This document shows positions 50,601 to 64,000 of a stretch of DNA of 64,000 bases, piece by piece. The DNA is from Monarcha castaneiventris obscurior (taxonomy: Eukaryota; Chordata; Aves; Passeriformes; Monarchidae): the NCBI GenBank assembly GCA_026261815.1, contig JAMPIT010000434.1, positions 14,319,001-14,383,000 of the forward strand. The letters run 5' to 3'. How positions within the stretch are numbered: position 1 is the stretch's first letter; every line of letters begins with the position of its first letter. The notes beneath the pieces were generated by a model. That model saw only the letters and a program-made list of their open reading frames with translations. It was not told the DNA's origin and did not search any database. A program made the position numbers and the translations under genes.

Positions 50601-52930
50601 AAAAAGACACCGCAGTAACAGGATCTCTTCCCATCTTTGTACGCCTGTTGACCATGGGAAACACCTTAGAGCTCCCTAATTTCAGATCCAGCCTGTCTCT
50701 ATCTACCCTGAGCAGAAGCAAAATAAGCCATTGCTTTCAAGTTCCTACTCATCCATGGATGATGGAATCCTATTAGGAAGTCTGTTTTGAGAACACAGAG
50801 GGCAGGGTGAAGGCAGGCTGTATTATGGAGATACACTGAGGTGCAATCACCCAAGTGTGGATGCACTGTGCTGCAGTTATTTGTAAACCACACACATTCT
50901 CTGAACGTTTTTTCCACCACAACTGCTTCTTTCCTAAAGGACTGACGTATCAGCACTACAGAAGCAACCAGGCATCACAAGTGATTCAAGAGTTAACTGG
51001 GTATTTAATTCTGCATCTCAGTGCCTCATTACAACAGCACATTCTGCACTTGGGACTTTCTTTTTCACAGACCACTGCTACAGAGCTGCACTACTGATAT
51101 TTTTTAATCTACTACGCTACCTTTTCGAAAGTCTCAAGAGTCTCAAGCGCCTGCAGTAAAAAAATCAGAGTAATCTCTTGCATGACTACTTCCTATGGAA
51201 AAGTAAAACTTGCATTTTATAGTCATGGAACAATTTTCAGGAAAGGATTCTTCTCAGGTACTTAAATATTTAACAGACTCTAGCTCCTCTGTCCATCAGC
51301 TGTTTAGTAAGCCGCAATTTTCTTGTAATTCAGAAGATAAAGGTATGGCTGAAATATATGGATTTTTATCACTACAAACAAGTTTGCTGGCACTTTCTTT
51401 TTCAAGATAGATAAAAGATTATATTTAGGAAGACTCGGTTTGATTTTTTCTTAATTTAATTTTATTAAAACACATATGATTCATATCAAGTACGCTAAAA
51501 ACATCACTCAGGACTATACCAGCAGTACCAGAGTGAAAGGCTCCAAGACACTGTGTAAGGCCATAAATCTCACCCAACTATGCAGCCTTACCCTCTGTAT
51601 GTTACAGTCCATTAACACTTTTACTGCCCTTTTTTTTTTTTCTCTTTTCCCCAAATGGAGCATCTGATATTCTGAGGCTAAAATTTTGTTTTCAGCTGCT
51701 GAGGTTAGAAATGCATTTCATTTTTGCATTGTTGTAAACCAATTTTTCTATCAGCTTAAAAGAATTAGGCACTTCTCTGCTACTGAAGGTCAATGAATTT
51801 TTGATGTCTGGCTTACTCGAACACACTATTCACAGTGCAGAATAATAAAGGCTCTGTTCTTGTTTGGATCATCTTCTTCCAGTCTGAGTGCAAGTTTCCT
51901 TGAAGGAAAGTTTGTCAGGACACAGCACTGCAGACTGGGTTAATTCAAGCACTGGGAGTGAGTTCCCATCCATCAAAAATGCCAGTTGGATTATCAACCT
52001 GTTTACTCAATGGCTATCAACACTCACTGTAGTAACCACTCCTCCCTCAGCCCCACTGGTGCGTGCACAAGAACACACCAGAGAGAATCTCCTTCCAGAA
52101 CAGATTGAGCTCATTAGAACATACTGATGACTCCAATTAAATTCTTATTTCTGCCCCCAAATCCTGCACTGCACTTATTTTTCCAGATAAAGATCCCCAT
52201 ACACTAACCAGAAATACTTCAATAGCTAAAACAACTACACTGACCTTCAGGATTAGCTTTTGAGAAACTCAGTAAGGAACCAGAAATGGATTTAAATCAA
52301 GACTAGTTTATTGCAACAGAAGGCAAATACCAAACTGCTTGTATTCCTGCCTCCCTAATATCCCTTGTGAGAGACAGGGAGGAAAAAAAAGCCCACTGGA
52401 CCTGTCTTCCCTGTAATGAACCACCTGTTTTAGATCAGCAGAGTAAGATTTCATCTACTGTAGGGGGTGATTATGAAAAAACAGAAAAATGAAATTTGAC
52501 AAATTAGATCCCATGGTTCAGAAAGCAGAAATCAATAAAAGAATACCCCTACAATGCTACTGCCACTCACAGCATCAGGCTGTCATTTATTTCTTTTGGG
52601 TAATACTGAAATTGATTGGAACAGAGTGTAGCATGCATGCATGAGAATAAAATGTTTGTAAACAGAATATTTTTATTTCATTATAGAGCTGTTAGACCTG
52701 GAACACTGGACAGATTCCAATCTGTGTAATTACGTTCTGTCTGTCTAAATTCTCTCTGCAGCCTTAATTGGAAATGATGTTTTTCTTCATTTCCTCTCCT
52801 GCATTATGGTTCCACCACAGAAGTGTCTGCACTTGCACAAAATTACTTTTTATGGTCAGCATAAAGGACAACTTGGGATGAAAGGATAGAAAAGAGTTGC
52901 TACAAATGTAAAAGTGACAGAAAACTTTTC
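41640..52930. other. Downstream intergenic DNA, no gene recognised
   Basis: About 11 kb read on both strands. Open frames reach at most about 130 residues (for example 43490-43888 plus, 46047-46397 minus, 49063-49389 minus) and show no family signature, signal peptide or splice-consistent continuation that I recognise. Low-complexity pieces include a pyrimidine run near 47740-47763 (CTCCC units) and a T tract near 51630-51642. No tRNA, rRNA or known microRNA hairpin was recognised. Confidence 0.55.
47737..47766 (-). repeat. Pyrimidine-rich TCCC-type run
   Basis: ACTCCCTCCCTCCCTCTCCTCCC on the plus strand gives GGGAG-type G runs on the minus strand. This short simple repeat could form a G-quadruplex on the minus strand. 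Confidence 0.6.
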
Positions 52931-55900
52931 AACAGGTCCTTACAGACACCTCTCTGATGAAGAAAACCAGGAAGAAGCATGCTTCTCTCGCTGTGTGTGA
53001 AATCAGGTAAGATTCTCATTTTCTAAATCATCATCAAGTATCTCCAAAAATCTTACTCCTTCTCTTGTTGAGTGCTAAAGCAACTACAGCAGCCTCCCAC
53101 ACTAATAATGGAGAATTCACACTCTGTTCTTAATGATCTCTATATTGTGTGTGATGATGAATTGTATTAAAGTTAAAAATTGCATACAAATCCTAACTAA
53201 TCTCATTCTTAATAAGTAACGTACGACTTCCTGAAGATTTGTATTTAGGTAAAACTAACAATAAACTTACACAGAATTAGCTAAGTATCTTTCCCTTCTC
53301 AGGCCCTTCAATCTGAAGCAGATGCCCAGGTACACGTTTAATTTTCAGAAGTCACGCAAGGAGACTGCAGAGCATTCCCACTCACCAGTAATACAGACTT
53401 CCAGTAACTTTTTTTCTCTATTTTAAAAGAAAATATGGAAAAGAAAAGTGAGGTGTTCTCCATTTCCTGGTGAGAGGTTGCAGGAATATATTGACATATG
53501 CAATCCCTGAGGTGCCAGACTCCTTCTAAGACAAAAGTTCAGAAAGAAAAATTGCTCAACAAGTTGCTGTAACAGCGTGTATCTCTTTACAGCACTGTGG
53601 TATTAGTTATAAACAATTTACTCATTTAATACAAAGCTGCCAACAGAAAAGCAACAGATTTTCCACAAATCATGTGGCTGAATGTTTTAACTGTCTTATG
53701 CTATTGATATATTTGTGTATATGCACATAAGTAAAATGACATATGAATATATAAAAACTCATCATCATTCAATAGTCATATAAACCAGGATATATGTAAC
53801 TGAAATGTTAAGCATAAGCATAGGAGTCTCATAATTTGTCTGATTTAACCTTCATGCTACAATGTAATTAAAAAGAAAAAAGATTGAAGCATTCCTCACT
53901 TAGCATTCAAACATCTTCATAAAACAGTATGATACATTTTTGTCCTTTAATTATGCTAAAGAGTTGATGCATGAGCAAAGTCTGCATTTCATCTTCCAAG
54001 GGCACTTAAATCTTACATGATTCTCACTGAGACTATACAGACAACATGAGTACAAGGACTTTTCTGTTTACAGACAGAAAGAACTTGATCTGACTACAGG
54101 CTACTGCGAAATCTGCCCCTGGTTATACTACTCAATGGAAGAGAGAAAAAAACACAGTAAGAAAATATAAAAGAAAAATAAGAAAAAACAATATAGGATG
54201 AAAGAGGAGAGAAACCACTTTACACTTCAGTTTCACATTGATTTGTTGCCTTTAAAAACAAAAAACTAAAATGCAAGAGGTTCAGCAAATGCAGATGTTC
54301 AAGAATAACTTGATCATATATTAAACTCCAAATCTCAAAATTTTCTTGACTGGTTCATGACCATATATATTCCAATATATTCCCAATTCTCAAAAAAAAA
54401 GGCTAAAGATGAAACTGTAAATATCAATGTTTAATTTGGTCAGTTTTCAGCACCACAGGATGGTAATGCCTCACAAACATGAATGCATTCATCCTCAAAA
54501 CATCCCCTAAATGTTCTCACACCTCATAATCTCATCACTACACTCCTGGGAATTTCACGGTATCATCAAAGCACGATTAAGGGCAAACAATCTGTGAATA
54601 ATTCCTTACTCAAAATGCCTGCCATCAGCCATTACCACTATGGGATCAGAAGCAAGGTGGATGATGCTTCTTTTTTGACAGAATTTATGAGGACGAAGTT
54701 GGCCTTAATCAAGATGATTAACACCTCCCTTTGAATTGGTGGGAAAAGAGAGTGAACATGCCATAAGGTTCTCTTCAGTCTGTTTGGCTAGAAAGAATAT
54801 GATTAGGACACAGGGACCCAAGTAACAAATTTGCAGTAAGTCAATACAGGGGAGAAAGAAAAGCCTAAGCATATCCAGGATCCAGTGAAGAGAGCAGGAA
54901 ACAGCAGGGTGCAGACAGCAGGTCCTCGTCCTAATCTAACATGACTGATGAGACAGATGGCAACTGTAAATAAAGTACCAAAGAACTTCAAGAGAGAATG
55001 AAATTCCATTGCAGCTGGAATCAGGTTTACAGAAAAGTAGAATGGAGATCGAAGGGACAGTGGAAGGTATTGTACTCACGAGGAGAACAATGACCTTGGT
55101 TGCAGTGAGCTCTTCAGCACAACTTAGCTTGTTCTATTTTCAGTCTCCTCCAAAAATTTCGACTCTTTGGCATTCATTCTGTGGGGGGAGTGGCCTCCTA
55201 CTTACCCTACTAAATTTAAAAAGCTCATAAAGAATAAATAACACAAAGCACCAGGAAATATCTGCTACATTTTAAACTGACAGTGAAGGGTATAAACATC
55301 AGACTTAAATTATGCAGCACAGTGAACAAATCCAGATCAGTGTTGGCTTCAGTAGCTGCAATACTAATGTACTGCTGCTTTAGAGAGAGCCATTGCAAGT
55401 GCTTTAGGAATTCCACAACTGCTGGCAGTTACGTGCTCACAACAGCTACATTTCACAAAACACAAACCTAGTACATCCAAAGAGGAGAGTACTTACTCCT
55501 AGGGTGGAATCCCATAAAAGAAGAGAGAACAATGATAGAAGGGAGTGCCTTTGCTTTCAAATACCAAGTAGCTGTTCAGAGTCTTTAGAGGACGCCAGAA
55601 GTCAGTGTTTTTATGGAGATCTCCAAATCATTCTGAATTACATTAAAAGGTTTGTAACTATCATTAACCATAACATCACTCCTTTTACTCAAAGCCCCTC
55701 ACAGCTAGCTGAAGATTCAGCTCTCTGTAACTTTCATGTTTTCCTATCTAATCTTTAATCTATCACTATCAAAAGTACAGGATAAAAATGAATCCAATCC
55801 TACATTTACAATACAGTTTCATCAGAATAAGCAGCTGAAGTTCAAGTAGAAATTACAATTATGTAATCTGTAATTACTATTTCTGCCCTTAATCAGCAAT

Positions 55901-58900
55901 ATTCTGAGACCCAAGGTCAGTGTAACTACACTGACCATTAATAAAACCAGAAGGGGTTATAACATCCAGGAGAGTTAATTCTGATTCCAGACATCCTGGC
56001 TCTCAGCTGTGTAGCGGGGTAGCCTTGCAGCACCAGCTCAGGTGCAGCCCATTTTACTCACAGGGTGTGATGGGCTTGCTGTGGGTGTAGAGCTGCTCAT
56101 GCTGAAACAGTGCAACTCCCACCTTCCTCTCTCAATGAGACACTGTAGCAACTTTTTAAACAGTTCCACCCCTTCCCACCCCAAAAGAAGCTCAAAATAA
56201 GCACTAGCCATGATTTTTAAAATCCATATGGCACTCCAGTAGGAAACACCTCTAAAACATGTTCTCCAGTGGTGCCAGTTGCTTGCTAAGTGGTTTTGGC
56301 TGCATTACTGCAGGCCCTAGGTGTTCCCAGCCTTTATCTTTCGTGGTTCCACCACACATACAGCTCTGCAAGTGTTGTTTTTTTAATATGAGCTTCCTCA
56401 GACACCACATTTCACCAGGACCAGCATCACTAGGTGCTGTCATCATACAACTAAAATCGGGAAGAATACAACACACTGAAAGTTGCATGCTTTTACCAGG
56501 GCTTTGAAGGCATGTTTCTTTCTAACATTCCATTAAGCCACCTGAGTGAGCTGACATTTAATTCGTTCTGCCTCTGGTTTGGTAACTCTTACACATGCAA
56601 AGATAATTTCATGGAATACTTGGAAATAGATGGGTTAATGAACAATATCAATACTTGGAACATTTGAGTCATAGAGCTCTCTTTGATCTTACATTCTGTT
56701 TGCTATTGAAAAAGCAACCATCTCACCCTATGCAAGATAAAAAATGAAACAGAATTTTACATCGTGTTAGAAAGATTCAAATCGTTAGTATGATCGAGTA
56801 TCAGAACTGCAAGCCATGATGTACAAAACTGCAAATGGCAAAACTCACTTTAAAGATCCTCATTTGCAACAGATTTCAAGCTGCCAAGCTCTCCAAGACA
56901 GTGTCCTGCTTAATAGAACTTAAACTGGAGATGTGGATCCAAGGTTATTATGTTCTTTTAATGACCCAGAAGCACCAAATATTAAACTTTACAGAAAGCA
57001 ATACAAGCCACTGCTGTAATAAATGACCACACTATACCACTTTGATCAGCATGGGGTCCCATATAATTATCAAGGAGCTTAAACTTGTTTGCTAGATTAC
57101 CTTAATATAAAACACAACTTCTCAGCTGCATTGTCCCTGAAACACTGTAGTGCCACATTTTTTCCCCCCACAATTAATTTACCAATTCCCAAATGCTGTA
57201 TTTAGAAGATAGAAGGATAATTAACACTGCTGCCTGCACAGCCTGTTCAGTCTCTGTATCCTCTTTTCTCTGTGCACTGAGGACCAGAGGCCCCTCTCCC
57301 CTCAGGTAACACGGCTACAGAAGGGCCCATTCAGAGCACAGAAGGACAGCAGGAACATCTTAGCCATGGGACTGCTGGCTGGCTTCTGACTGCAGAGTCA
57401 CTGCTCCCTGGGAGGGTGGGAAAGGCAGACAGAACTTTGTATTTAGCTCTAACAGCTACTCTCACTCTAAATAATTTTATTTCAAACACTGAAAAGTTGT
57501 TCCGGTGTTTAATGAGGTGCAAAGGAATTGGGATACCTCATTTTAATAAATAAAAAATCTTCTAAAGCATACCTGTGTTTAGAGATTTTATAGAAAACAT
57601 TTTGACTCTGTACTTACAGTTCCCTAATTGTTGACTGTGAGTCATTAATAAGACAATAAATCTCCTTGATCCTGATTTGATTTAAATCATATAAACTGAA
57701 GTTCCTCTCCTGTGATGAGCATCTATATACCATCAATTTCTGAGTAACACAGAAGCATTTAGCAATTACTACTACATAAAAAGTATTTTAGATCTTTTTA
57801 TATTTATATAGTTTTAGTCTGTATCTACAGCACTCTCATGTGAAGTGCATTTATTTACGAATTCATAGAGCTAGTTCAGATTATTCTTTGTGAATTAAAG
57901 TTCAGATCCATTTTCACCATTAAAGAATGCGTACACTTATCTACCATTTAATAAAAAATCTGATTCTATCCCAGATGAAACCTGGACAGACTTGCATAAT
58001 ATTTCAAAATGCCAATAGAGAAGACATATTCCTCACTATTACTTTGAAAACCAAGTACCTAATCTGCATTTCTGCCAGATAATTCTAAAACTGGCTGTTT
58101 GTGAACAGCAGATGATTCTTATTTAACTCCCAATACTACATAAAGCTGAATTCTTCACTGTTTGTGCATTTCTAAATAGGTCTGCATTATGGCCTCAAAA
58201 ACAAGAAGTGTGAACAGAAATCTGGTATCAGCTCCTTAAAGAGCAGAACGAACTACTTAATATTCTGGTAATCCTGCAGTTTGATCTAATACTCGGTGAA
58301 CTGTAGGAATGACAAAATATTAATTATGGACATATTTTGCTTCATTATTTATGCTTCATCCAAAAGTTAATGTTTAAGAAACAAATCCCTCATGCTTAAT
58401 TCTCTGTCAGCTTTTTGCTAATTATCACAGCAGGAAGAATGCACATTTAAAACAACTCAGCTGACTCCTACTGTTTGCAGCCTCTCAAACATGTGTTCTG
58501 TTTGTAAGCTGTACTTAAAGCAGGCATAAAGGTCATGTTTGCATCAACTCAGACATCTAACACCAAATTATTTTATTAATTTTTATTTGAATGACATGCT
58601 CTCTTTCATCTGGATTTACCTGCATTATAAATGAAGACTGCAGCTCCTTTCCATAGACAACTCATTCTAACATCCTTCCCTGTGGAAGTATCTAAGCAGA
58701 GTATCCTGTTCTGTATGGAAGAGATGAGTCCATAGGCACATACTCAGGGAGAGACCTGCTGGCCACCAGCCAGTGCAGTTCCTCACAGTTGAAATGGAAT
58801 GCTGCCCTTCTCCAGGGAAAGCTCAGTACAAGGGCTGACTCACCAAGCTACTTGGAAATGTCCTGTGGAGGAGTCTCTCCCATTTCTATAGGAGGCCATG

Positions 58901-60237
58901 GAGATCAGCTTCACAACTCCTAAGAGTAAAGTACCCTCAATCTATTCCTGGTTTTACACATTGCTCCATCTGTAAACTGCTTACACCTGAGCACAAGGGC
59001 TCTGTGCACTGCTGGAACCATCCACCACGTGAATATAGTTATTGATTGAGATCATAAGGATATAAATCTGACTGGAAATGGAGACAAGTATTCATATATG
59101 ACATGGATATAATCCTTTTCCTAGCAATCTTTAAGGTACTTTACCAAACTTTCTCCCTCTATTTCAGGAGCCAAAGTAATAGGCCATAATTTTCGAGATG
59201 AATCACAAGGGCACACACACTATGGCATAACTCACCCCATATTAACTCCTTTCTTTAAGGAACAAGAAAACATCAAAGCAGTGACCTAGCAATATACCAG
59301 GAACATGAGCAGCACATCATTTTAACACAACTGCAGTCCCTCTTCATTGGTTTCTGGCTCACAGCTGAGACATTCATGTTTTTGTTCCCCCACTACTGTA
59401 AAATGTAATAAACCAGGATTTTGTTTCTTTTCTTCCCTCTTATAAATATTATCTCTAATTTTGGAATCAAACAATTAATCTAATGATACCTTTGCAGGGA
59501 CATTATGTGAAAAAGTCTGTTTGATTCACAGGTATTTGAAAAGACAAATAAGGAGCAAGGATTTATTTTTTTCTCCCTTTGGTAAAGTTAAAACAATTTT
59601 TCCTATAGCTTTGACTAGTACAGTAACCTCTTCATGTTAAACTGCTTGCAATTAGTTGGCAGAGACCTGCCCAAATAATGCACCTGGTTACTGAAGTATA
59701 ATGGTTGACTGCAATGGCTACATACAACACAAGGACAACTACTTCCAGAAGTGGCTGTGCTGCCTCTGCATCCTTTCCAAAGAAGTGGCAGACTGAATTC
59801 TTGGCTAATGTTTTCAAGAAACTTCCCAACTAAGATGGGCTATCTCAGAGCCCAAGACAAAGTTTGTGAAGTCTTTTCCCAAAGTTCAGCAAGAAACAGA
59901 GTTAAACAGAAACCCCACACTACTTTTTCCAGAGAGCATCTAGCTGTGAAGACAGAGGTAAGATTAAAACAGAATAAATTCCTTATAAGCAATTAAGCAC
60001 AAAGAAACTCCATGTTATAGTCAGCCCTGTGAATGGCAATTTTACAATATCATCAAACTGTTTTGCAACTATTCCTGTTGAAGACTATGAACTAAATCTT
60101 TGGCTGGTATTGATGCATACATGAGCATAATTTATAAATTTCTCCTGAAAATGTTGGAGAATTCCATCACCTGTTTAAGAAACATACTCTGGGGCTTTAA
60201 TTTTACATTTTGACAGCAAAGAACAAATTTGCACATC

Positions 60238-60300
60238 CACATGTGTATATGAGTATATATATTTACACATGCAAGTATATATATTATATACACAAACATG
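60238..60300. repeat. TA-rich simple sequence
   Basis: Alternating TA/CA-type sequence (GTATATGAGTATATATATTT and following) of about 60 bp, a degenerate dinucleotide repeat. Confidence 0.6.
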
Positions 60301-61939
60301 CACTGGACATTATCTTTAGTGCTCCTTTTCTCTCTGTCTGCATCTAAATATATTTCTTTTAAAGCTTGTATCCCAGTCTCTTACTGTAAGCATTCATTTT
60401 ATGAAAGAAACTACAGACTTGCAGAGGTATATTAATATTGATAAGCCCCTCAAGCTGCTGTTCTTTGTAAGCAACCAGCACAAACAGGCACACACAGAAC
60501 ATCTCATCATTATGCTACAGATGTGCATTAGGGGAACACAAGAAAAGTCAAAAGCAGTGTTTTCTTTTCCTACCACATAAATTATCAGTGTATCCCAATA
60601 TTCCGGAAATTTATGCTAACCCCAGGATGCACCAAATAATCTTCATCTGCCCTAGTTAAAAATTTGCAACTCTGAACACATCAGCACCATGACTAGCAGC
60701 ATTATTATTAACTATGCAGGGAGAAAAAATGATTACTATGTATTTATTTTAATTAAATCCTTTTGTTTATATTCAAATCTTTCCATTTGAGCACAAGAAA
60801 ACCACTTTCTAAACTCTGTGCCTTGGTAGGTAGTAGAACTGACCTGGGCAAAGACCAGCTGCTCTTTTAATATACACACAAGGAAAACCTCACTTATTTT
60901 CCCCCTATTCTTCCTAACAGACTATTCCTATTAATATGCCATGTACAAACAGAATCAGGCAAATTTCCCTTTTGGAGTTACATCTGCTCAGTGCTGTCTT
61001 GCACATCTCTTGTGTTTAGTTTGGAAACAAACTGAACTTTAGCCTGCCTGGCTTGGAAAAGCAATGGAAGCTGCTGGGTTTTGCTCTGGATGGTTACCAC
61101 AAAGACAAGATTCCCAACAAAAAACACAGCATTTAGTGGCTGTAAAAGTGCCTGTTGCTGCTGAAGCATAGGACAAGATCCACATCTCTACATATTTTGT
61201 TATCACTATAGCCAATATCTAGAGATGATGCTGCAGGTGGTATGGCTTGGCTCCACTCCCCTAGTTCAGCCACAGGAATTCCACTGTGGTTTAAAATTAT
61301 CCAGTCATCAAGCACGGGATTTATGGAAACAAGGATTTTAGCCCCAACAGTGTCCCCATGAGTAGAACACACGAGCTATGTCACAAAATCTTTCTTAATC
61401 TGTCTTGGTGAGGTGTTGGGAACTGTGCTGATGGCTCAGGATTACCGAGCACAAAGGCTCCCTTTGGAGGGCAGGGCTGCAGGCACTGAGGTTTGAAAAG
61501 GGGAAAACCAAATGCAATTGCTACATCACGAATAGCCTGGTATCAAATAGTGGCTCTCAGTCCAGGGCTACCCTCATGAAATTGGGCCATCCTACTCATG
61601 TCATCTGTGCCTACTCCATCTTGATTCTTACAGAGAGACTGTTACTGGTTTCTTTCCTCCTTAGCCCAAGCAGAAGCAGAAATAAAAGCTCTGGAGACAA
61701 TTCCCTTCATGGGTAAGACATGAACACCCTAGATTTGGCAACATTTTCACGTGGTATCATTCACTTTTTCTAGAGAGTTTCACTACGTAAAATCAGCTTC
61801 AAACACTCCATAGATCCTTGCTTGCTGTAAAAAGCTCCCAGTCACCCACATTTATTCCTATTCTCTGCTGTTACTCTGGATGCATAATCATAAAGCACAT
61901 GCCCCCAATGTATGTTCCATTTCATCCTCTGCAGAACAT

Positions 61940-62004
61940 GGTTATAAAGGTTATATAAATATGGTTATATGTGGTTAAATATGGTTATATAAATGGGTTA
62001 TAAT
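61940..62004 (+). repeat. Imperfect tandem repeat, GGTTATATAAATAT-like
   Basis: The motif GGTTATA recurs five times within 65 bp (GGTTATAAA, GGTTATATAAATAT, GGTTATATGT, GGTTAAATAT, GGTTATATAAATG), with units of about 9-14 bp. It looks like a decayed AT-rich tandem array. Confidence 0.7.
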
Positions 62005-64000
62005 TATCCATTATAAATCAACAGACAGTACTGCACAGTGGAAAAACATATTAAACTATCACAGGGGATGCATACTTATTTTACACTTGAATAATTACTA
62101 CCATTTAAGCCATGAATAACATAAGCAGAAGTTGTTAAGTGAAAGCTGGAAACCGGTTTTACAGCTCAGTGGGAAACAGAATACCATTTGAGGCAAAAAA
62201 AAGAGGACCATTTTGTCTTGCAGACAATAAAAGAAAAATTAAGGAAAAATGACACTGATAATAAAATCTATGTAATTGCCATAGTCTGATGCATCTGAAA
62301 GTGACACCATGCCCAAGCAGGTTAAAAAAAATAAAAAGTGGAAGTCTTTCATTGCCTATTCCATCAGCATCATCACTCAAAGCCTCATTTATTGGGAGTT
62401 AGGAACAAAGTAAGTCAAAGAAAGCAATAAGCTATGAGATATTTATTAAGGCTGCATCATAAAAGTGACAGAAGCAATAAACTAAAGCAAGCTTCAAAAT
62501 TTTTTTCAAGCTATACTAATAATTATTTCAAGCTATTTCTTTTTTTGGAATGAACAGTCCACAAAGGAAATTTCAGACACTGGCAAAGTGAGACCGGGAA
62601 ACAGAGAGTCTTGTTTGTTTACCAGGACAAAATACAAATCACCTTCAATTACTATCAAAATGGAATTAGCAATAAAAAATGCATAGTTGCAATAGCATGG
62701 TCATGTTAATTATTAATCCAATAAACACTAACTGATCACTACTTTGGAAAGCTGGTGCATTGCTAAAGCTCCCTCAGATCCACTTTTAGCTGGAGCAGGT
62801 CAGACAGGGCTCATTTGAGCAGCTGAGCTGACAGATCCGATGAATGGCAAATATCTGGGAGAGAGAGAAGTGGGGACAAACACTGCTGTCAGAAGTGAAT
62901 TTATGAACTAGTTGTGAATTAAATGAAACAGAGAAAATAGAACATTTCTGCCATTTTAAGATAAAATTTTACCACGACAAAAAAGGACACTGATTTTCAG
63001 TGGTGCTTACTGCTGCATTGACACTCATAAACAGAGTGGTCACAAAAAAGAAAACATTAACTGTTTAGGATCTAGGAGTCAGGTAACACTGATACGGGGA
63101 GCCAGAGCTCTCTACCAGGATGGCCAGTGTCTGTCTGGGAGGCAATGGGACCCTCTGTTGCCAGGCTCCTTGCAGTGTCATTAACATCTGGATTGTGAGT
63201 GACTACCCAGACAATTCTTCTGCTCAAATTTCACAATCCAGCTGGCCCATGGTCCCACATAACCACTCCAGGACATGCATAATCCAATACCTTTATCTTA
63301 ACTATATTTAACCATTTTCACACCTTCACAAACAGTTTCTATAGACTATATACAAATATCTTACCTATATTCAATCTGCCCTCTTCTGCAGCAGGAACTC
63401 CCTAGGACACTCCACACAGGGCAATAATTTAAGCTTATAAATTGGACTAGACACAGCAGGAGCTGGCATGATCTTGAGAATCAGCCAAAATTCCCACTTG
63501 GAAAGATCCTGAAGCCATCCGTCAAACACCTCCCTGCAAAGGTGACTGGGTGGGAGAGCTGTCCATCACCCAGGTGCAAACTACTCCATTCCCCTCCCTT
63601 TGCAGTTCCTGCATCCCCTGGGTAACCAGTGAGTGACTTCCATGCACTGAGTAGAGGCAAGGCCTGATATCAGCTGCAACACTGTTAGAACTACGGAACA
63701 AACCACATCTCAAATCCCACAACTCTTGCCACAGTTGCTGCCTCCAGTTCCTGCTGAGTCCAGTCAGAGCTCTGGTGATATCTAATTGTCTGAAAGCCTC
63801 AGAGAGAGATCATTCAATACATTCTCATTTGAAAAACAACTACTGTGAGAAGTAACCAATCTCTTAAGCTATGTGATAACATGATAAGATGCATATGCTT
63901 GCTACACTGAGAAAGAGCCTGATTCTTTACCACTAACCAAAATAAACCATGTTAGAGCAGTAATTGGTGTTCCATCAGCCATAGAATAAATACAAGTGGC

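Larger units (their letters stand above)
52930..64000. other. Distal downstream DNA, no gene recognised
   Basis: About 11 kb to the window end, read on both strands. I find no exon assignable to a known gene. Two splice-site-like frames (52936-53006 plus and 56062-56142 minus) are noted as weak candidates in the findings. Simple-sequence pieces include an A-rich stretch near 54130-54200, a TA-rich stretch at 60238-60300 and an imperfect GGTTATATAAATAT-like tandem at 61940-62004. The rest is ordinary AT-rich DNA. Confidence 0.5.

Overview
The window is vertebrate nuclear DNA, most likely from a bird. It holds one gene I can recognise: a complete plus-strand CHRNA7, the neuronal nicotinic acetylcholine receptor alpha-7 subunit. 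A bird is suggested by three things: the reconstructed protein is very close to the chicken alpha-7 sequence as I remember it, the introns are compact for a vertebrate, and antisense fragments of CR1 retroposons (the dominant bird LINE) sit in introns 2 and 4. I cannot name the species.

Layout. 1-3280 is upstream DNA with no recognisable gene. About 3285-4360 is a CpG-rich, GC-rich promoter island ending just inside intron 1. The ten coding exons are at 4038-4092, 5209-5348, 22677-22721, 26679-26788, 31668-31747, 32880-33047, 33428-33622, 34851-34937, 35574-35683 and 37795-38313. Their lengths (55, 140, 45, 110, 80, 168, 195, 87, 110 and 519 bases including the stop) sum to 1509 bases, or 502 residues, the usual alpha-7 length. 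All nine introns are GT-AG and every codon split by an intron joins in frame. The 3' UTR starts at 38314; the first canonical AATAAA is at 39395, with others near 39859 and 39900. From about 39.9 kb to the end (roughly 24 kb) I find no exon I can assign to a known gene.

The encoded protein is a Cys-loop receptor subunit that assembles as a homopentamer. It has a signal peptide, an extracellular agonist-binding domain (principal-face aromatics, the C150-C164 Cys-loop, the vicinal C212-C213 pair), four membrane helices with the M2 pore helix in exons 7-8, and a long M3-M4 intracellular loop in exon 10. Nothing indicates a pseudogene.

Non-coding structure worth attention: a 51/52-nt near-perfect inverted repeat starting 79 bp after exon 3; a seven-copy 32-bp GC-rich minisatellite about 560 bp before exon 4; a pure (GGTTT)11 array about 325 bp before exon 10; two G-quadruplex motifs at the promoter and exon 1 donor; and a possible upstream ORF overlapping a TATA-like element. 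I found no operon, mobile-gene cassette, CRISPR array or other evidently new biological system. The findings are local sequence structures, not new gene systems.
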